Of a stretch of DNA of 40,184 nucleotides, positions 1 to 7,343 are shown one piece after another (the first letter of the stretch is position 1; every line of letters begins with the position of its first letter). The position numbers and the translations under genes were made by a program. The notes beneath the pieces are model-generated. The model made no database searches. It saw nothing but the letters and a program-made list of their open reading frames with translations, and was not told where the DNA came from. This DNA is from Prevotellaceae bacterium UBA7028 (GTDB lineage Bacteria; Bacteroidota; Bacteroidia; Bacteroidales; Bacteroidaceae): contig DLBF01000119.1 of the NCBI GenBank assembly GCA_002494215.1, positions 1-40,184 on the forward strand. The letters run 5' to 3'.

Positions 1-303
1 AATGGAGGTGATTTATAGAATCAGAGTCCTGAGGAAAATAGATAATGCTTTGGCGTTGTGCTAAGTGATGGTCACAGCACTGATGTTGAAAGTGCGTGGT
101 TTTATCTGGATGCTTGCATACAAGGAAAAACATGTGCTTTCAACATCAAAACCGGGCAAAGAACGGTTGGCACGACATCAAAGACACCGCTTAAAATATT
201 TGACCTGCGGTCGAATTTGCTCACGCTCGGGATAGCTTAAGCAAGCTTAGCTTTCCACTCGCTCAATCGCAAATTTCTGCCATTTCTGCCATTTCTGCGG
301 GAC
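1..303. other. Intergenic stretch without a recognisable gene
   Basis: I see no gene I can support here. A 60-codon plus-strand reading frame (58-240) has no recognisable motif and no clear promoter. Two features stand out. A 12-base inverted repeat (arms 81-92 and 137-148, core CTTTCAACATCA) could form a long-looped hairpin. A triple direct repeat of TTTCTGCCA-like units lies at about 276-300. The segment 190-275 has the look of a dispersed Bacteroidota intergenic repeat or a decayed element edge, but that is only an impression. Confidence 0.4.
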
Positions 304-336
304 AAAAAAAGACAGCCCTCATAACGAGAACTGCCT
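304..336 (-). terminator. Rho-independent terminator of cassette 1
   Basis: Read on the minus strand, a GGCAG...CTGTC stem with a short loop (stem 311-335) is followed by seven T residues (304-310). It lies 28 bases after the stop codon of the acidic peptide ORF 364-516 and closes the first cargo/peptide cassette. Stems at the same place occur after the second and third peptide ORFs. Confidence 0.85.
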
Positions 337-363
337 TTCCTTTATTATCTTAAGAATAGAAAA

Positions 364-516
364 TTATTCTTCATCGTCGTCCCAGATGGCCCAATCGCTT
401 TCCTTGGTCAGGGCAGCGCCACCATCTACCGTTGTCTTGCCATCTATTGGCAGGCTCTCTGCCAGCATGCTGACAACCTGAGCCTCTTCAATCTTCATTG
501 CTGGTTTTATGTACAT
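364..516 (-). CDS. Acidic ~50-aa peptide, copy 1 of 3
   Basis: This is an unrecognised small protein of 50 residues. It begins MYIKPAMKIEEAQ and ends DWAIWDDDEE. It has no signal peptide and no membrane segment. It can be read as a short basic N-terminus, a predicted helix (about residues 7-22, AQVVSMLAESL), a TTVDGG turn and a Trp/Asp/Glu-rich tail; net charge is about -8. Support for coding comes from two homologues in the window (3867-4019 and 7028-7183), aligned over their full length with one single-residue indel. Each sits downstream of a T9SS cargo gene and upstream of a terminator. Here the start is the first ATG; copies 2 and 3 have one extra residue (MR). Its function is unknown. 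It could be a cargo-associated chaperone-like peptide, a regulatory peptide or a modified-peptide precursor, but no modifying enzyme is nearby. Confidence 0.75.
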   Translation of the reverse strand: MYIKPAMKIEEAQVVSMLAESLPIDGKTTVDGGAALTKESDWAIWDDDEE

Positions 517-518
517 AT

Positions 519-551
519 CAAGACCCCCTTCCATCCTCCCCGAAGGGGAGG
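519..551 (-). repeat. G/C hairpin just upstream of peptide ORF 1
   Basis: CCTCCCC (535-541) and GGGGAGG (545-551) form a 7-bp stem which, on the minus-strand RNA, is closed by a C(UUCG)G tetraloop. The stem begins 18 bases upstream of the peptide start codon. It belongs to a dispersed family of G/C hairpins seen repeatedly in the window, including upstream of peptide ORFs 2 and 3. Confidence 0.6.
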
Positions 552-640
552 TGACTAATGAGGGTATGGGTCATAAGTTTATAAATTCTTTTTATCTAAT
601 AGTCCTCCCTCTCTTTTAGGAGAGGGCCGGGGTGAGGCTT

Positions 641-3340
641 TTATTTGAGCACCTTCATTCCATTTACAATATTCACGCCCTTCTGCAGCTTAGACAGCTT
701 CTGGCCAGCAATGTTGTAAATGGCAGCATTGTTAGCGTTCCCGTTAACGTTAACGTTAGCAATAGCGGTCTCTTCCTCACCATCGAAGAAGAAGGCCTTC
801 ACACTGGGTACAGTAGCCTGATAATAAGCCTTGCCGGCAGGGATAGTTGTTCCGTCCTCAGCCTGATAGAAGCCTACCTCCTCGCCTTCGGACTTAGCCA
901 GCACATACATAGTGCCGTCAGCCTGAGTCTCAGATGCTGTACCCTTCAGAGCATTGGCCACATTAATAGCGGGCAGGGCTGCGGCTACCTTATTATAATA
1001 GGTACCCTTCAGGATAACGGGGGTTTCGGCAGGAACGTTCTCAATCTCTGCTAACTTGAGCCACTTTCCGTTATTCAGGGTAGCCACATTAGCCTTAACA
1101 TCACCGTTCAGTTCATAGCCGGTAGTAGCATCATACAGGGTAGCATAACCGGCTTTGCCTACATAGCTGACCTTAGGCTGAGAGCTGAAGGGTACAGGAT
1201 ATGATGCATCGGTGCCAAGAAGCTGGTACCAGTTATCTCCGTCGTCATTCAACTGGTAAGTGAGTTCACCGGAAGCAAGTTTGGCATCATTGGCTGTAGT
1301 GTAAATACAATTAGTGGTTGAAGGATCGTGACGTGCAAAGTCTGCACTGTTACCGTTCTTAGTATATTCAGCAGGAGCCACCAGGCAGTTAATGTACTTA
1401 TTGTCGCTACTACTTCCGGCCCAGCCTACAAGACCGCCGTTACCCTCGGCAGTTCCCGTTTTAATGGTACCTAGGAAGGCGCAGTTCTTAAGGGTTGCCT
1501 GTGCTTCCATATTTGCAAACAAACCGCCGCAAGTGGCATCGCCGTTTGAGCCGGTGTAGCTTACATCAGTCTTTACAACAACATTCTCGATAAGTGTGCC
1601 GTTGCCGTCAGAACGGCCGCCCAGACCACCTACACAGTTGTTATCTGCAGAAGTGGCACTTCCTTCTACAACCAGGTTCTTGATAGTAGCAGCATTGATG
1701 TATGCGAAAAGTCCTGTGCGGCTTGTGCCATTGTTGACGATGTCAATTTTAATGGTATGATCCTGGCCGTCAAATGTACCCTTGAAAGCTGTTTGCTGAT
1801 CAGCGCCGAAGAGGTCGCTCTTGTATGCGGTATAGTCAATGTCGGCAGCCATTTTAATGCTTGCAGCGCCATAAATGCTGTTATAAAGCGTAACTGACTT
1901 GGCCATCCAGCGAAGCTGCCAAGGCTCAGAGATAACATACCAGCCATCGGTTGCAGCCATAGCATTCTCCTGATACTTATCACATACCTTACAGAAACCA
2001 TTCTCGAACTGATGGTCGGGAATAACAGAAGTCGATTCATTGCTGTAAGTAAGCTCACCGCCTTCTACGGCAGTGCCGTCACACTTCATCTCGCCATTAG
2101 CATAAACCTGCTTGCTTGTAGAGAAGGGAACGGGATATTGATCCGTACCAACAGTCTGATACCAGCCAATCGTACTCTGGTCACCGTTCAGCTTAAAGGC
2201 AAGCTCACCAGAAGCAACCTGCTCTGTTGTTACCTTTGTTACACCGTTATCGTTGCCGACTGTCTGATAGCAGTCGCTCATGCTCTTAGTACCACGGGCC
2301 CAAGTCTCACCCTCAGTTACTTCACCTATGTTGTAGCAGTTGTTGAAAGTAGCGCCGCCGCCGCACCAGCCGCAGAAAGCACCATTCTCCCAACCACCAC
2401 TGATCTTACCTGTATTGTAGCAGTTATTGAAGACAAGCTTTGTAGCGCCATAGTTACAACCGAGGAAGGCTGCATTGTTCTGCTGTTTTCCGGTTACGTT
2501 GGCTTCATTACCGCAGTTCTCAAATGTGATGGTTCCATCGTTGTTACAGCATCCTGCAAAAGCGGCAAAACATTTTGTATCACCACTTACAATAGTACAC
2601 GAAGCATCAATGATAAGGTTCTTAATGGTTGCACCAGCACCAATTACTCCGAAGAATCCCTGCTCATTCTTTGAGTCGTCAAGCTTCATCCCCCTGATGC
2701 GGAAGCCCTGACCGTTGAATGTGCCAATGAACTTCTTACCATCTGTTCCGATGGGAGTCCATTTAGCGATACTGCTCAGGTCTATACTCTGAGTCAGAAC
2801 TACGCTACAATCATTGGCAATAAGACCAGAGTTCACGTCATTCGCAAAAGTCTCGCACTGTTCAGCTGTAGAAATCTGGTAAACGCCCTCTACCTGAGGA
2901 ACGGTAGAAGAAACCTCACCAACCTTTGTGCACTCCACCAGGACATCACTCTCACGGAAAGTTACACGGATGGTATATTCAGCCGTCTCTGAGATTTTCC
3001 ACTTTGTGTCGGGATCGCCGCTATAGGGTGACTTAACCACGTCAGAACCAGCCTCGTTAAGAACCAAACCTGCCGTTGAGGGGTGCATACCAGGATTCCA
3101 GCCCTTAGTTGTGAGAAGTTTGAATCCTTCTTGAGTAGTTTCGTTTAACATACCCGTCCATTCAAAGACATTGTCACTCCCAACAACTTTTGTCATAGTA
3201 GCCTTGGCAAGATTCTCATCGCTAATACTCCATCCTGCTGGGGAAGAATCACCAACGATGTAAACCACGCTGGGGATGTCATAGGCTCCGATGCGAATTA
3301 CAGCCATCAAAGCAAACAAAAAAGTAAATAGTTTTCTCAT
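641..3340 (-). CDS. Secreted T9SS cargo: SusE/F-like + GLUG beta-helix protein
   Basis: Predicted surface or secreted protein of 899 aa. A signal peptide (MRKLFTFLFALMAV...) is followed by a domain at about residues 24-140 (VYIVGDSSPAGWS...) resembling the starch-binding-type beta-sandwiches of SusE/SusF. Next come two GLUG-type beta-helix blocks, with GTFNGQGFRIRG near residue 203 and GTFDGQDHTIKI near 518. Each block is followed by a conserved ASGEL.Y.LN...WYQ..GTD segment, and the first also by a DHQFENGFCKVC motif. A GYATLYDATTGYELNG module (about 730-860) precedes the T9SS sorting tail (IYNIAGQKLSKLQKG...), which predicts export through the PorKLMN system encoded nearby. The binding target is unknown. 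A perfect promoter -7 element lies 78 bases upstream, and peptide ORF 1 follows 124 bases downstream. Domain names are inferred from motif memory. Confidence 0.9.
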   Translation of the reverse strand: MRKLFTFLFALMAVIRIGAYDIPSVVYIVGDSSPAGWSISDENLAKATMTKVVGSDNVFEWTGMLNETTQEGFKLLTTKGWNPGMHPSTAGLVLNEAGSDVVKSPYSGDPDTKWKISETAEYTIRVTFRESDVLVECTKVGEVSSTVPQVEGVYQISTAEQCETFANDVNSGLIANDCSVVLTQSIDLSSIAKWTPIGTDGKKFIGTFNGQGFRIRGMKLDDSKNEQGFFGVIGAGATIKNLIIDASCTIVSGDTKCFAAFAGCCNNDGTITFENCGNEANVTGKQQNNAAFLGCNYGATKLVFNNCYNTGKISGGWENGAFCGWCGGGATFNNCYNIGEVTEGETWARGTKSMSDCYQTVGNDNGVTKVTTEQVASGELAFKLNGDQSTIGWYQTVGTDQYPVPFSTSKQVYANGEMKCDGTAVEGGELTYSNESTSVIPDHQFENGFCKVCDKYQENAMAATDGWYVISEPWQLRWMAKSVTLYNSIYGAASIKMAADIDYTAYKSDLFGADQQTAFKGTFDGQDHTIKIDIVNNGTSRTGLFAYINAATIKNLVVEGSATSADNNCVGGLGGRSDGNGTLIENVVVKTDVSYTGSNGDATCGGLFANMEAQATLKNCAFLGTIKTGTAEGNGGLVGWAGSSSDNKYINCLVAPAEYTKNGNSADFARHDPSTTNCIYTTANDAKLASGELTYQLNDDGDNWYQLLGTDASYPVPFSSQPKVSYVGKAGYATLYDATTGYELNGDVKANVATLNNGKWLKLAEIENVPAETPVILKGTYYNKVAAALPAINVANALKGTASETQADGTMYVLAKSEGEEVGFYQAEDGTTIPAGKAYYQATVPSVKAFFFDGEEETAIANVNVNGNANNAAIYNIAGQKLSKLQKGVNIVNGMKVLK

Positions 3341-3417
3341 AACTGATTGTTGATAGTTAATAAATTATAGTTAAAGTAATATCAAGTTTTCTGGTTAATT
3401 CTTTTACTATTCGAGGG

Positions 3418-3447
3418 CAAATATAGCAATAATTAATGAAATGCAAT
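3418..3447 (-). promoter_or_regulatory. Promoter of the 899-aa cargo gene
   Basis: On the minus strand an exact Bacteroidota -7 element TATATTTG (3418-3425) lies 18 bases downstream of ATTG (3444-3447), a one-mismatch -33 box. The -7 box is 78 bases from the start codon. Confidence comes from the exact -7 match; the -33 match is weaker. Confidence 0.6.
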
Positions 3448-3808
3448 ATTTTTTACATGATTTTTATTAAAAAGGATAAAAAAAGGAGATACCTACCCCA
3501 TTTTAGGTATTGGGCAGCACCACCAACTACGGAATTTTATGTCCCTGAAAAATAAACTAAAAGGAACACAATGTAAGGTAGCCGGGCGGGGGGGGGGAAA
3601 GGGAGAGGCCGCTAACCACAAAGGCACTTGCCAGCCCCTAGCCATACTCTAGCCATACTCGTGGAGGAGCTTAGGAGGAGGCTAGAGCATAAAATGTGCC
3701 TGCCTGCAGCGGCGCAACGACATGCCAAACAGGAGGAAATAAGGTGTAAAAACAGTATAGCACAGACAAGATTAACAATATTTGCTTAAAAGAATACAAT
3801 GACTTAAC
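3448..3808. other. Intergenic region between cassettes 1 and 2
   Basis: I find no coding sequence here. The region contains an uninterrupted run of ten G residues (3588-3597) inside a very G-rich patch, followed by a tandem TAGCCATACTC pair (about 3638-3660) and an imperfect dyad (CTAGCC...GGCTAG, about 3650-3690). None of these matches a riboswitch or RNA gene that I recognise. Confidence 0.5.
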
Positions 3809-3842
3809 AAAAAAAGGGCAGCTCCCATTAACGAGAGCTGCC
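3809..3842 (-). terminator. Rho-independent terminator of cassette 2
   Basis: On the minus strand a stem GGCAGCTC/GGAGCTGCC with a small loop is followed by a run of seven T. It lies 24 bases after the stop codon of peptide ORF 2. The stem is the same shape as in cassettes 1 and 3, with paired substitutions in both arms. Confidence 0.9.
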
Positions 3843-3866
3843 TTCTATTTAGAGATGTGAGAATAA

Positions 3867-4019
3867 TTATTCTTCGTCGTCTGACCAGTCTGCCCAGTCA
3901 TTTTCCTTTGTCAGTGCATTGCCACCATCTACTGTGGTGTCCTTTATCGGCAGGCTCTCTGCCAGCATGCTGACAACTTGAGCCGATTCAATCTTCATTG
4001 CGGGTTTAATGTATCTCAT
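3867..4019 (-). CDS. Acidic ~50-aa peptide, copy 2 of 3
   Basis: A 50-residue homologue of the peptides at 364-516 and 7028-7183. It starts MRYIKPAMKIESAQVVSMLA, has a central TTVDGGNALTKEN and ends DWADWSDDEE; net charge is about -6. It differs from copy 3 mainly in a one-residue deletion (IKDTT versus IDGKTT) and a few substitutions. It lies 160 bases after the stop of the 892-aa cargo gene and 24 bases before a strong terminator, so it is probably the last gene of a two-gene transcript. No secretion signal is visible, so a cytoplasmic location is the default reading. Function unknown; conservation across three cassettes is the main argument that it is a real gene. Confidence 0.78.
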   Translation of the reverse strand: MRYIKPAMKIESAQVVSMLAESLPIKDTTVDGGNALTKENDWADWSDDEE

Positions 4020-4179
4020 GATAACCAGCCTCTCCCCCCGCCCTCCCCGAGAGGGAGGGAGCCGAGGTTCCGAGGACTTAAATTTATTTGTTTGACATTT
4101 TTACTTTACTCAAGAAACGAAGTGAGAGAATTTTAATCTTATAAACTCACTTTTATCTTGTTCTCTTTTAATTTTTCTC
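4020..4179 (-). repeat. Duplicated spacer with G/C hairpin (cassette 2 copy)
   Basis: This 160-base spacer between cargo stop and peptide start is almost base-for-base identical to 7184-7343 in cassette 3, with only about one substitution. It contains the hairpin CCCTCCC/GGGAGGG (4041-4047 and 4053-4059), located 22 bases upstream of the peptide start. The identity extends into the cargo sorting-tail codons on one side and the peptide ORF on the other, which marks a recent duplication or gene conversion. Confidence 0.85.
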
Positions 4180-6858
4180 TTAATACAGGACCTTGCGTCC
4201 GCTTACGATATTCACGCCCTTCTGCAGCTTGCTGATGCGCTGGCCGGCCATGTTGTAAATAGAGACCCCTTCTCCCGTCTCCCCGAGGGGAGAAGCTATG
4301 CCTGTTTCACTCTCACCATTGAAGAAGAAGGCCTTTACACCGGCATTCATGATAAGGATAGCCTTGCCTGCGGGGATGATAGTATTCTCAGTTGCCTGAT
4401 AGAAGCCAACATTATTATCAACCTTAGCCAGAATATATATTGAACCTCCAGCCTCAGTATCCATATCGGTGCCCTTCAGATCATTGGCAATATTAAGAGC
4501 AGGCAGGTCAGCAGCTACCTTATTATAATAGGTACCCTTCAGGACAACAGGTGTAGCAGCGGGAACGTTCTCAATCTTAGTAAGGTCAAGCCATTTGGTG
4601 TTGAGAACAGCCACATTAGCCTCCACATCACCATTCAACTCATAGCCTGTTGTGGCGTCATAGAGAGTAGCATAACCGGCATCGCCTACGTAGTTAACAG
4701 CATTCTCATTCTGGGGAGAAGGAACCTCATCTGTTCCAAGAACCTGGCCCCATGCATCACCCAGCTTATAGGCAACTTCACCGCTTGCAAGCTGCTCGGC
4801 AGTAACCTGCACAGGAGCCTCGCAACTGGAAGCCTTATTACCAATCGCAATAGTTGGGGTAGAACCTTCTGCGAGGCAGTAGTAGTTGTTCGTTACGTTT
4901 TCTGTAGCATTACCGTTCCAGTTAGCAATAATAGCTGCCGCAGTTGTACAATTCTCATCTGCGACGATTTTACCGATGGAGAGGCAGTTCTTTACACCGA
5001 GGAAAGTAACAATCTTACAATAGCCAAGGATACCGCCATATTTGCTGTTTTCACCAATAATTGTACCGCTGAATACACAGTTCCTAACACCGCCTGCATA
5101 AGCATATCCTAAGATACCTGCCTGGCAATCACCCAATCCACTGTGCGTCAGTATTCCGCTATACTCACAGTTTTCTACAAGGAGGGTATGTGCGACATTA
5201 CCACCGTCACCGCCTACGATACCACCAGTATGTCCCTTGAAATCCGAGACATTGATTGTCAGGGCACTGTGGATACCGCTGACAACAGACGCTCCGTCAG
5301 CAGCACCTACAACGCCATTCTTGTTGAAAGTTGATGTAAGCGTTCCGCGGATACTGAAGTTCTTGACAATGGCATTATTGATATAACCGAACAGACCGTT
5401 ATAATCACCAGTTGCGGTATAGTTGAAATTTGTGATGGAATAGTTCTGACCATCAAATGTGCCTGAGTATTTATTGCTGACATTACCAATGGGAGTCCAT
5501 GCGATGCCATCCAAATCAATATCTGCTGTCAGTACAGCATTAGCTGCCGGGGCGATCTGGTTGACGTAATCAGCAAACCACTTTAACTGATTGGGAGTAC
5601 CGATTTCGAAATTGCCATCAGTATTTGCTGTCATATAATCCGCATCGATGGCACCACAATAAGAGCAGTAGCCATCTACAAAATCATGATCGTCCTGTAC
5701 ACTTGCAGCATTAGAGAATCCTGTAACTCCTTCGTATGCAGTACCGTCGCAATGCTGACGTCCGGCAGGATATACTATATCAGTTCCATAAGGAGTGGGA
5801 TATTCGTCAGTTCCTAATTTCTGGAACCAACTTACCTCATCTGACTTCTCATCATTCAGGGCGTATGCAACTTCACCGCTTGCAAGTTGCTCGGTGGTTA
5901 CTGCTGTGGGGGCTGAACCTTTTGGTGCGCCACCACTGGAAGTACCGTAAAGTTCGTAACCCATATCTTTGTAGTAGTTGTCGGTAAAGGTACAACCGCT
6001 CGTACCATTGTCGAAAGTGAGCCTGCCAATGAACTGGCCAATGTTCATGGCGTTTCCATCCTCATACTCAAATGTTCCGATTGACAAACAGTTCTTGACG
6101 CTAACAATACCTTTTCTGGTATAGCCAATGATGCCGCCGTACTGGGCTTTGTTTTCATTAACGTTGCCCTTGAGTTTTCCCTCGAACAGACAATTGGTGA
6201 TATCTGTGGAAACATTAGCATTGTTGTTGATGTAGCCTACGATTCCACCATAATTTCCCCCTTTATCATTCCCATCAAGAGTTCCAGAGTAAGTACATCT
6301 ATCAATTACGCAGTAGCTGTTCTGTGCAGGAACACCTCCCAAGATTCCGCCGATTCTTGGAGTGCTAGCTGTGGAAGTACTGCTAATATTTACAGCGCTG
6401 TGTACGTTGCGGATGGTGGGGGTCTTATCCCTTGCGTAGGAAACAACGCCACCTACATATCCGTAGTTTTGGTTGACGGTAATGCTTCCTTCTATGGTAA
6501 AGTTCTCAATGAAACATCCTGTAGAAACAACACCAAAGAGACCATAATAATTATGCGTCGACGTAAAATTGAAACCTGTAATCTTGTAGCCCTGGCCGTC
6601 AAAATGGCCGCAATAGGCTGAGGTAACTGCACCGGTATTCCAGTCTCCGATAGCAGTCCAGAAATCTAGTTCTGACATGTCGATGTCCTGGGTTAACACG
6701 GCATCGACAGCGGTTTCACCACCGTTCACTAAGGCGGCAAAGTCAGCTAAGTCCTGAGCTGTTCCAATCTGATAGATGTCACCTTCTTTTTCTAAGGCCC
6801 ATGCGCTACTAGTCATACCAATACACACGGAAAGAAGCAAGAGTAGTTTAGTTTTCAT
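4180..6858 (-). CDS. Secreted T9SS cargo: GLUG beta-helix protein
   Basis: Predicted exported protein of 892 aa. I start it at 6858 (MKTKLLLLLSVCIGMTSSAWA, a clean signal peptide). A longer in-frame start at 6981 would fall inside the terminator of cassette 3. Two GLUG beta-helix arrays follow, with GHFDGQGYKITGFNF near residue 84 and GTFDGQNYSITNFNY near residue 464. They are joined by an ASGEVAYALN segment and a DHDFVDGYCSYCG motif. The C-terminal part repeats the GYATLYDATTGYELNG module of the 899-aa protein and ends in a T9SS tail (IYNMAGQRISKLQKG...). The linker just before the tail (about residues 854-865, SPLGETGEGVS) is encoded by a dispersed intergenic repeat. Peptide ORF 2 lies directly downstream. 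Likely a surface adhesin or binding protein; ligand unknown. Confidence 0.88.
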   Translation of the reverse strand: MKTKLLLLLSVCIGMTSSAWALEKEGDIYQIGTAQDLADFAALVNGGETAVDAVLTQDIDMSELDFWTAIGDWNTGAVTSAYCGHFDGQGYKITGFNFTSTHNYYGLFGVVSTGCFIENFTIEGSITVNQNYGYVGGVVSYARDKTPTIRNVHSAVNISSTSTASTPRIGGILGGVPAQNSYCVIDRCTYSGTLDGNDKGGNYGGIVGYINNNANVSTDITNCLFEGKLKGNVNENKAQYGGIIGYTRKGIVSVKNCLSIGTFEYEDGNAMNIGQFIGRLTFDNGTSGCTFTDNYYKDMGYELYGTSSGGAPKGSAPTAVTTEQLASGEVAYALNDEKSDEVSWFQKLGTDEYPTPYGTDIVYPAGRQHCDGTAYEGVTGFSNAASVQDDHDFVDGYCSYCGAIDADYMTANTDGNFEIGTPNQLKWFADYVNQIAPAANAVLTADIDLDGIAWTPIGNVSNKYSGTFDGQNYSITNFNYTATGDYNGLFGYINNAIVKNFSIRGTLTSTFNKNGVVGAADGASVVSGIHSALTINVSDFKGHTGGIVGGDGGNVAHTLLVENCEYSGILTHSGLGDCQAGILGYAYAGGVRNCVFSGTIIGENSKYGGILGYCKIVTFLGVKNCLSIGKIVADENCTTAAAIIANWNGNATENVTNNYYCLAEGSTPTIAIGNKASSCEAPVQVTAEQLASGEVAYKLGDAWGQVLGTDEVPSPQNENAVNYVGDAGYATLYDATTGYELNGDVEANVAVLNTKWLDLTKIENVPAATPVVLKGTYYNKVAADLPALNIANDLKGTDMDTEAGGSIYILAKVDNNVGFYQATENTIIPAGKAILIMNAGVKAFFFNGESETGIASPLGETGEGVSIYNMAGQRISKLQKGVNIVSGRKVLY
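4264..4295 (-). repeat. G/C hairpin repeat inside a coding region
   Basis: The segment holds TCTCCCC and GGGGAGA arms around a short centre. It matches the intergenic hairpin family seen at 519-551, 4041-4059, 7205-7223 and 35215-35240. Here it is read in frame as SPLGETGEG, replacing the VNVNGNANN-like linker found at the same place in the two sister cargo proteins. Confidence 0.7.
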
Positions 6859-6880
6859 AAATAAAGATATTAAAGTTAAA

Positions 6881-6913
6881 CAAATATGATTCAGGTCATT
6901 ATGTGTGCGCAAA
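6881..6913 (-). promoter_or_regulatory. Candidate promoter of the 892-aa cargo gene
   Basis: On the minus strand CATATTTG (6881-6888; one mismatch to TAnnTTTG) lies 21 bases downstream of TTTG (6910-6913). It sits 22 bases from the start codon, which would leave a very short leader. Confidence 0.45.
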
Positions 6914-6969
6914 AATACGTTTTTTTGTAATATGCTCCAAATTTCAGAGTTTTTTTTACCCATAAACAA

Positions 6970-7002
6970 CAAAAAAGGCAATCCCCGGATAGAGAATTGC
7001 CT
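6970..7002 (-). terminator. Terminator of cassette 3 (possibly bidirectional)
   Basis: The stem GGCAAT/ATTGCC is flanked by A6 on one side and T5 on the other, so it could act on either strand. On the minus strand it ends the transcript of peptide ORF 3, 26 bases after its stop codon. Confidence 0.85.
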
Positions 7003-7027
7003 TTTTATTTTGGTTCGATTACGCTAT

Positions 7028-7183
7028 TTAGTCCTCATCGTCTGACCAGATAGCCCAGTCATTCTCTTTGGTCAATGCAGCGCCACCATCTACCGTTGTC
7101 TTGCCATCTATTGGCAGGCTCTCTGCCAGCATGCTGACAGCCTGAGCCGATTCAATCTTCATTGCGGGTTTTATGTATCTCAT
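7028..7183 (-). CDS. Acidic ~50-aa peptide, copy 3 of 3
   Basis: A 51-residue homologue of the peptides in cassettes 1 and 2. It starts MRYIKPAMKIESAQAVSMLA, has the central IDGKTTVDGGAALTKEN and ends DWAIWSDDED; net charge is about -5. It shares its N-terminal half with copy 2 and its central IDGKTTVDGGAALTKE segment with copy 1, so the three copies are mosaics of one another. It lies 160 bases after the 867-aa cargo gene and is followed by a strong terminator. No known domain, no export signal. Function unknown; position and conservation suggest a role tied to the cargo upstream. Confidence 0.78.
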   Translation of the reverse strand: MRYIKPAMKIESAQAVSMLAESLPIDGKTTVDGGAALTKENDWAIWSDDED

Positions 7184-7343
7184 GATAACCAGCCTCTCCC
7201 CCCGCCCTCCCCGAGAGGGAGGGAGCCGAGGTTCCGAGGACTTAAATTTATTTGTTTGACATTTTTACTTTACTCAAGAAACGAAGTGAGAGAATTTTTA
7301 TCTTATAAACTCACTTTTATCTTGTTCTCTTTTAATTTTTCTC
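7184..7343 (-). repeat. Duplicated spacer with G/C hairpin (cassette 3 copy)
   Basis: Nearly identical to 4020-4179. Contains the CCCTCCC/GGGAGGG hairpin (7205-7211 and 7217-7223) upstream of the peptide start. Noncoding sequence that stays this similar next to more diverged coding sequence points to recent copying or to selection on the leader. Confidence 0.85.

Noticed and set aside
58..240. 60-codon plus-strand frame at the window start
   Set aside because: No motif, no promoter and no conserved partner in the window. The C-terminal part coincides with sequence that looks like a dispersed repeat.
1..300. Possible insertion-sequence end
   Set aside because: No transposase reading frame and no defined terminal repeat pair or target duplication can be seen within the window.
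6859..6981. 41-residue N-terminal extension of the 892-aa cargo
   Set aside because: It would start inside the terminator of cassette 3 and run through the candidate promoter, and would bury a perfect signal peptide.
364..7183. Peptide ORFs considered as toxin-antitoxin or bacteriocin genes
   Set aside because: No partner gene, no immunity protein, no leader-peptide protease or transporter, no modification enzyme nearby. Kept as peptides of unknown function.
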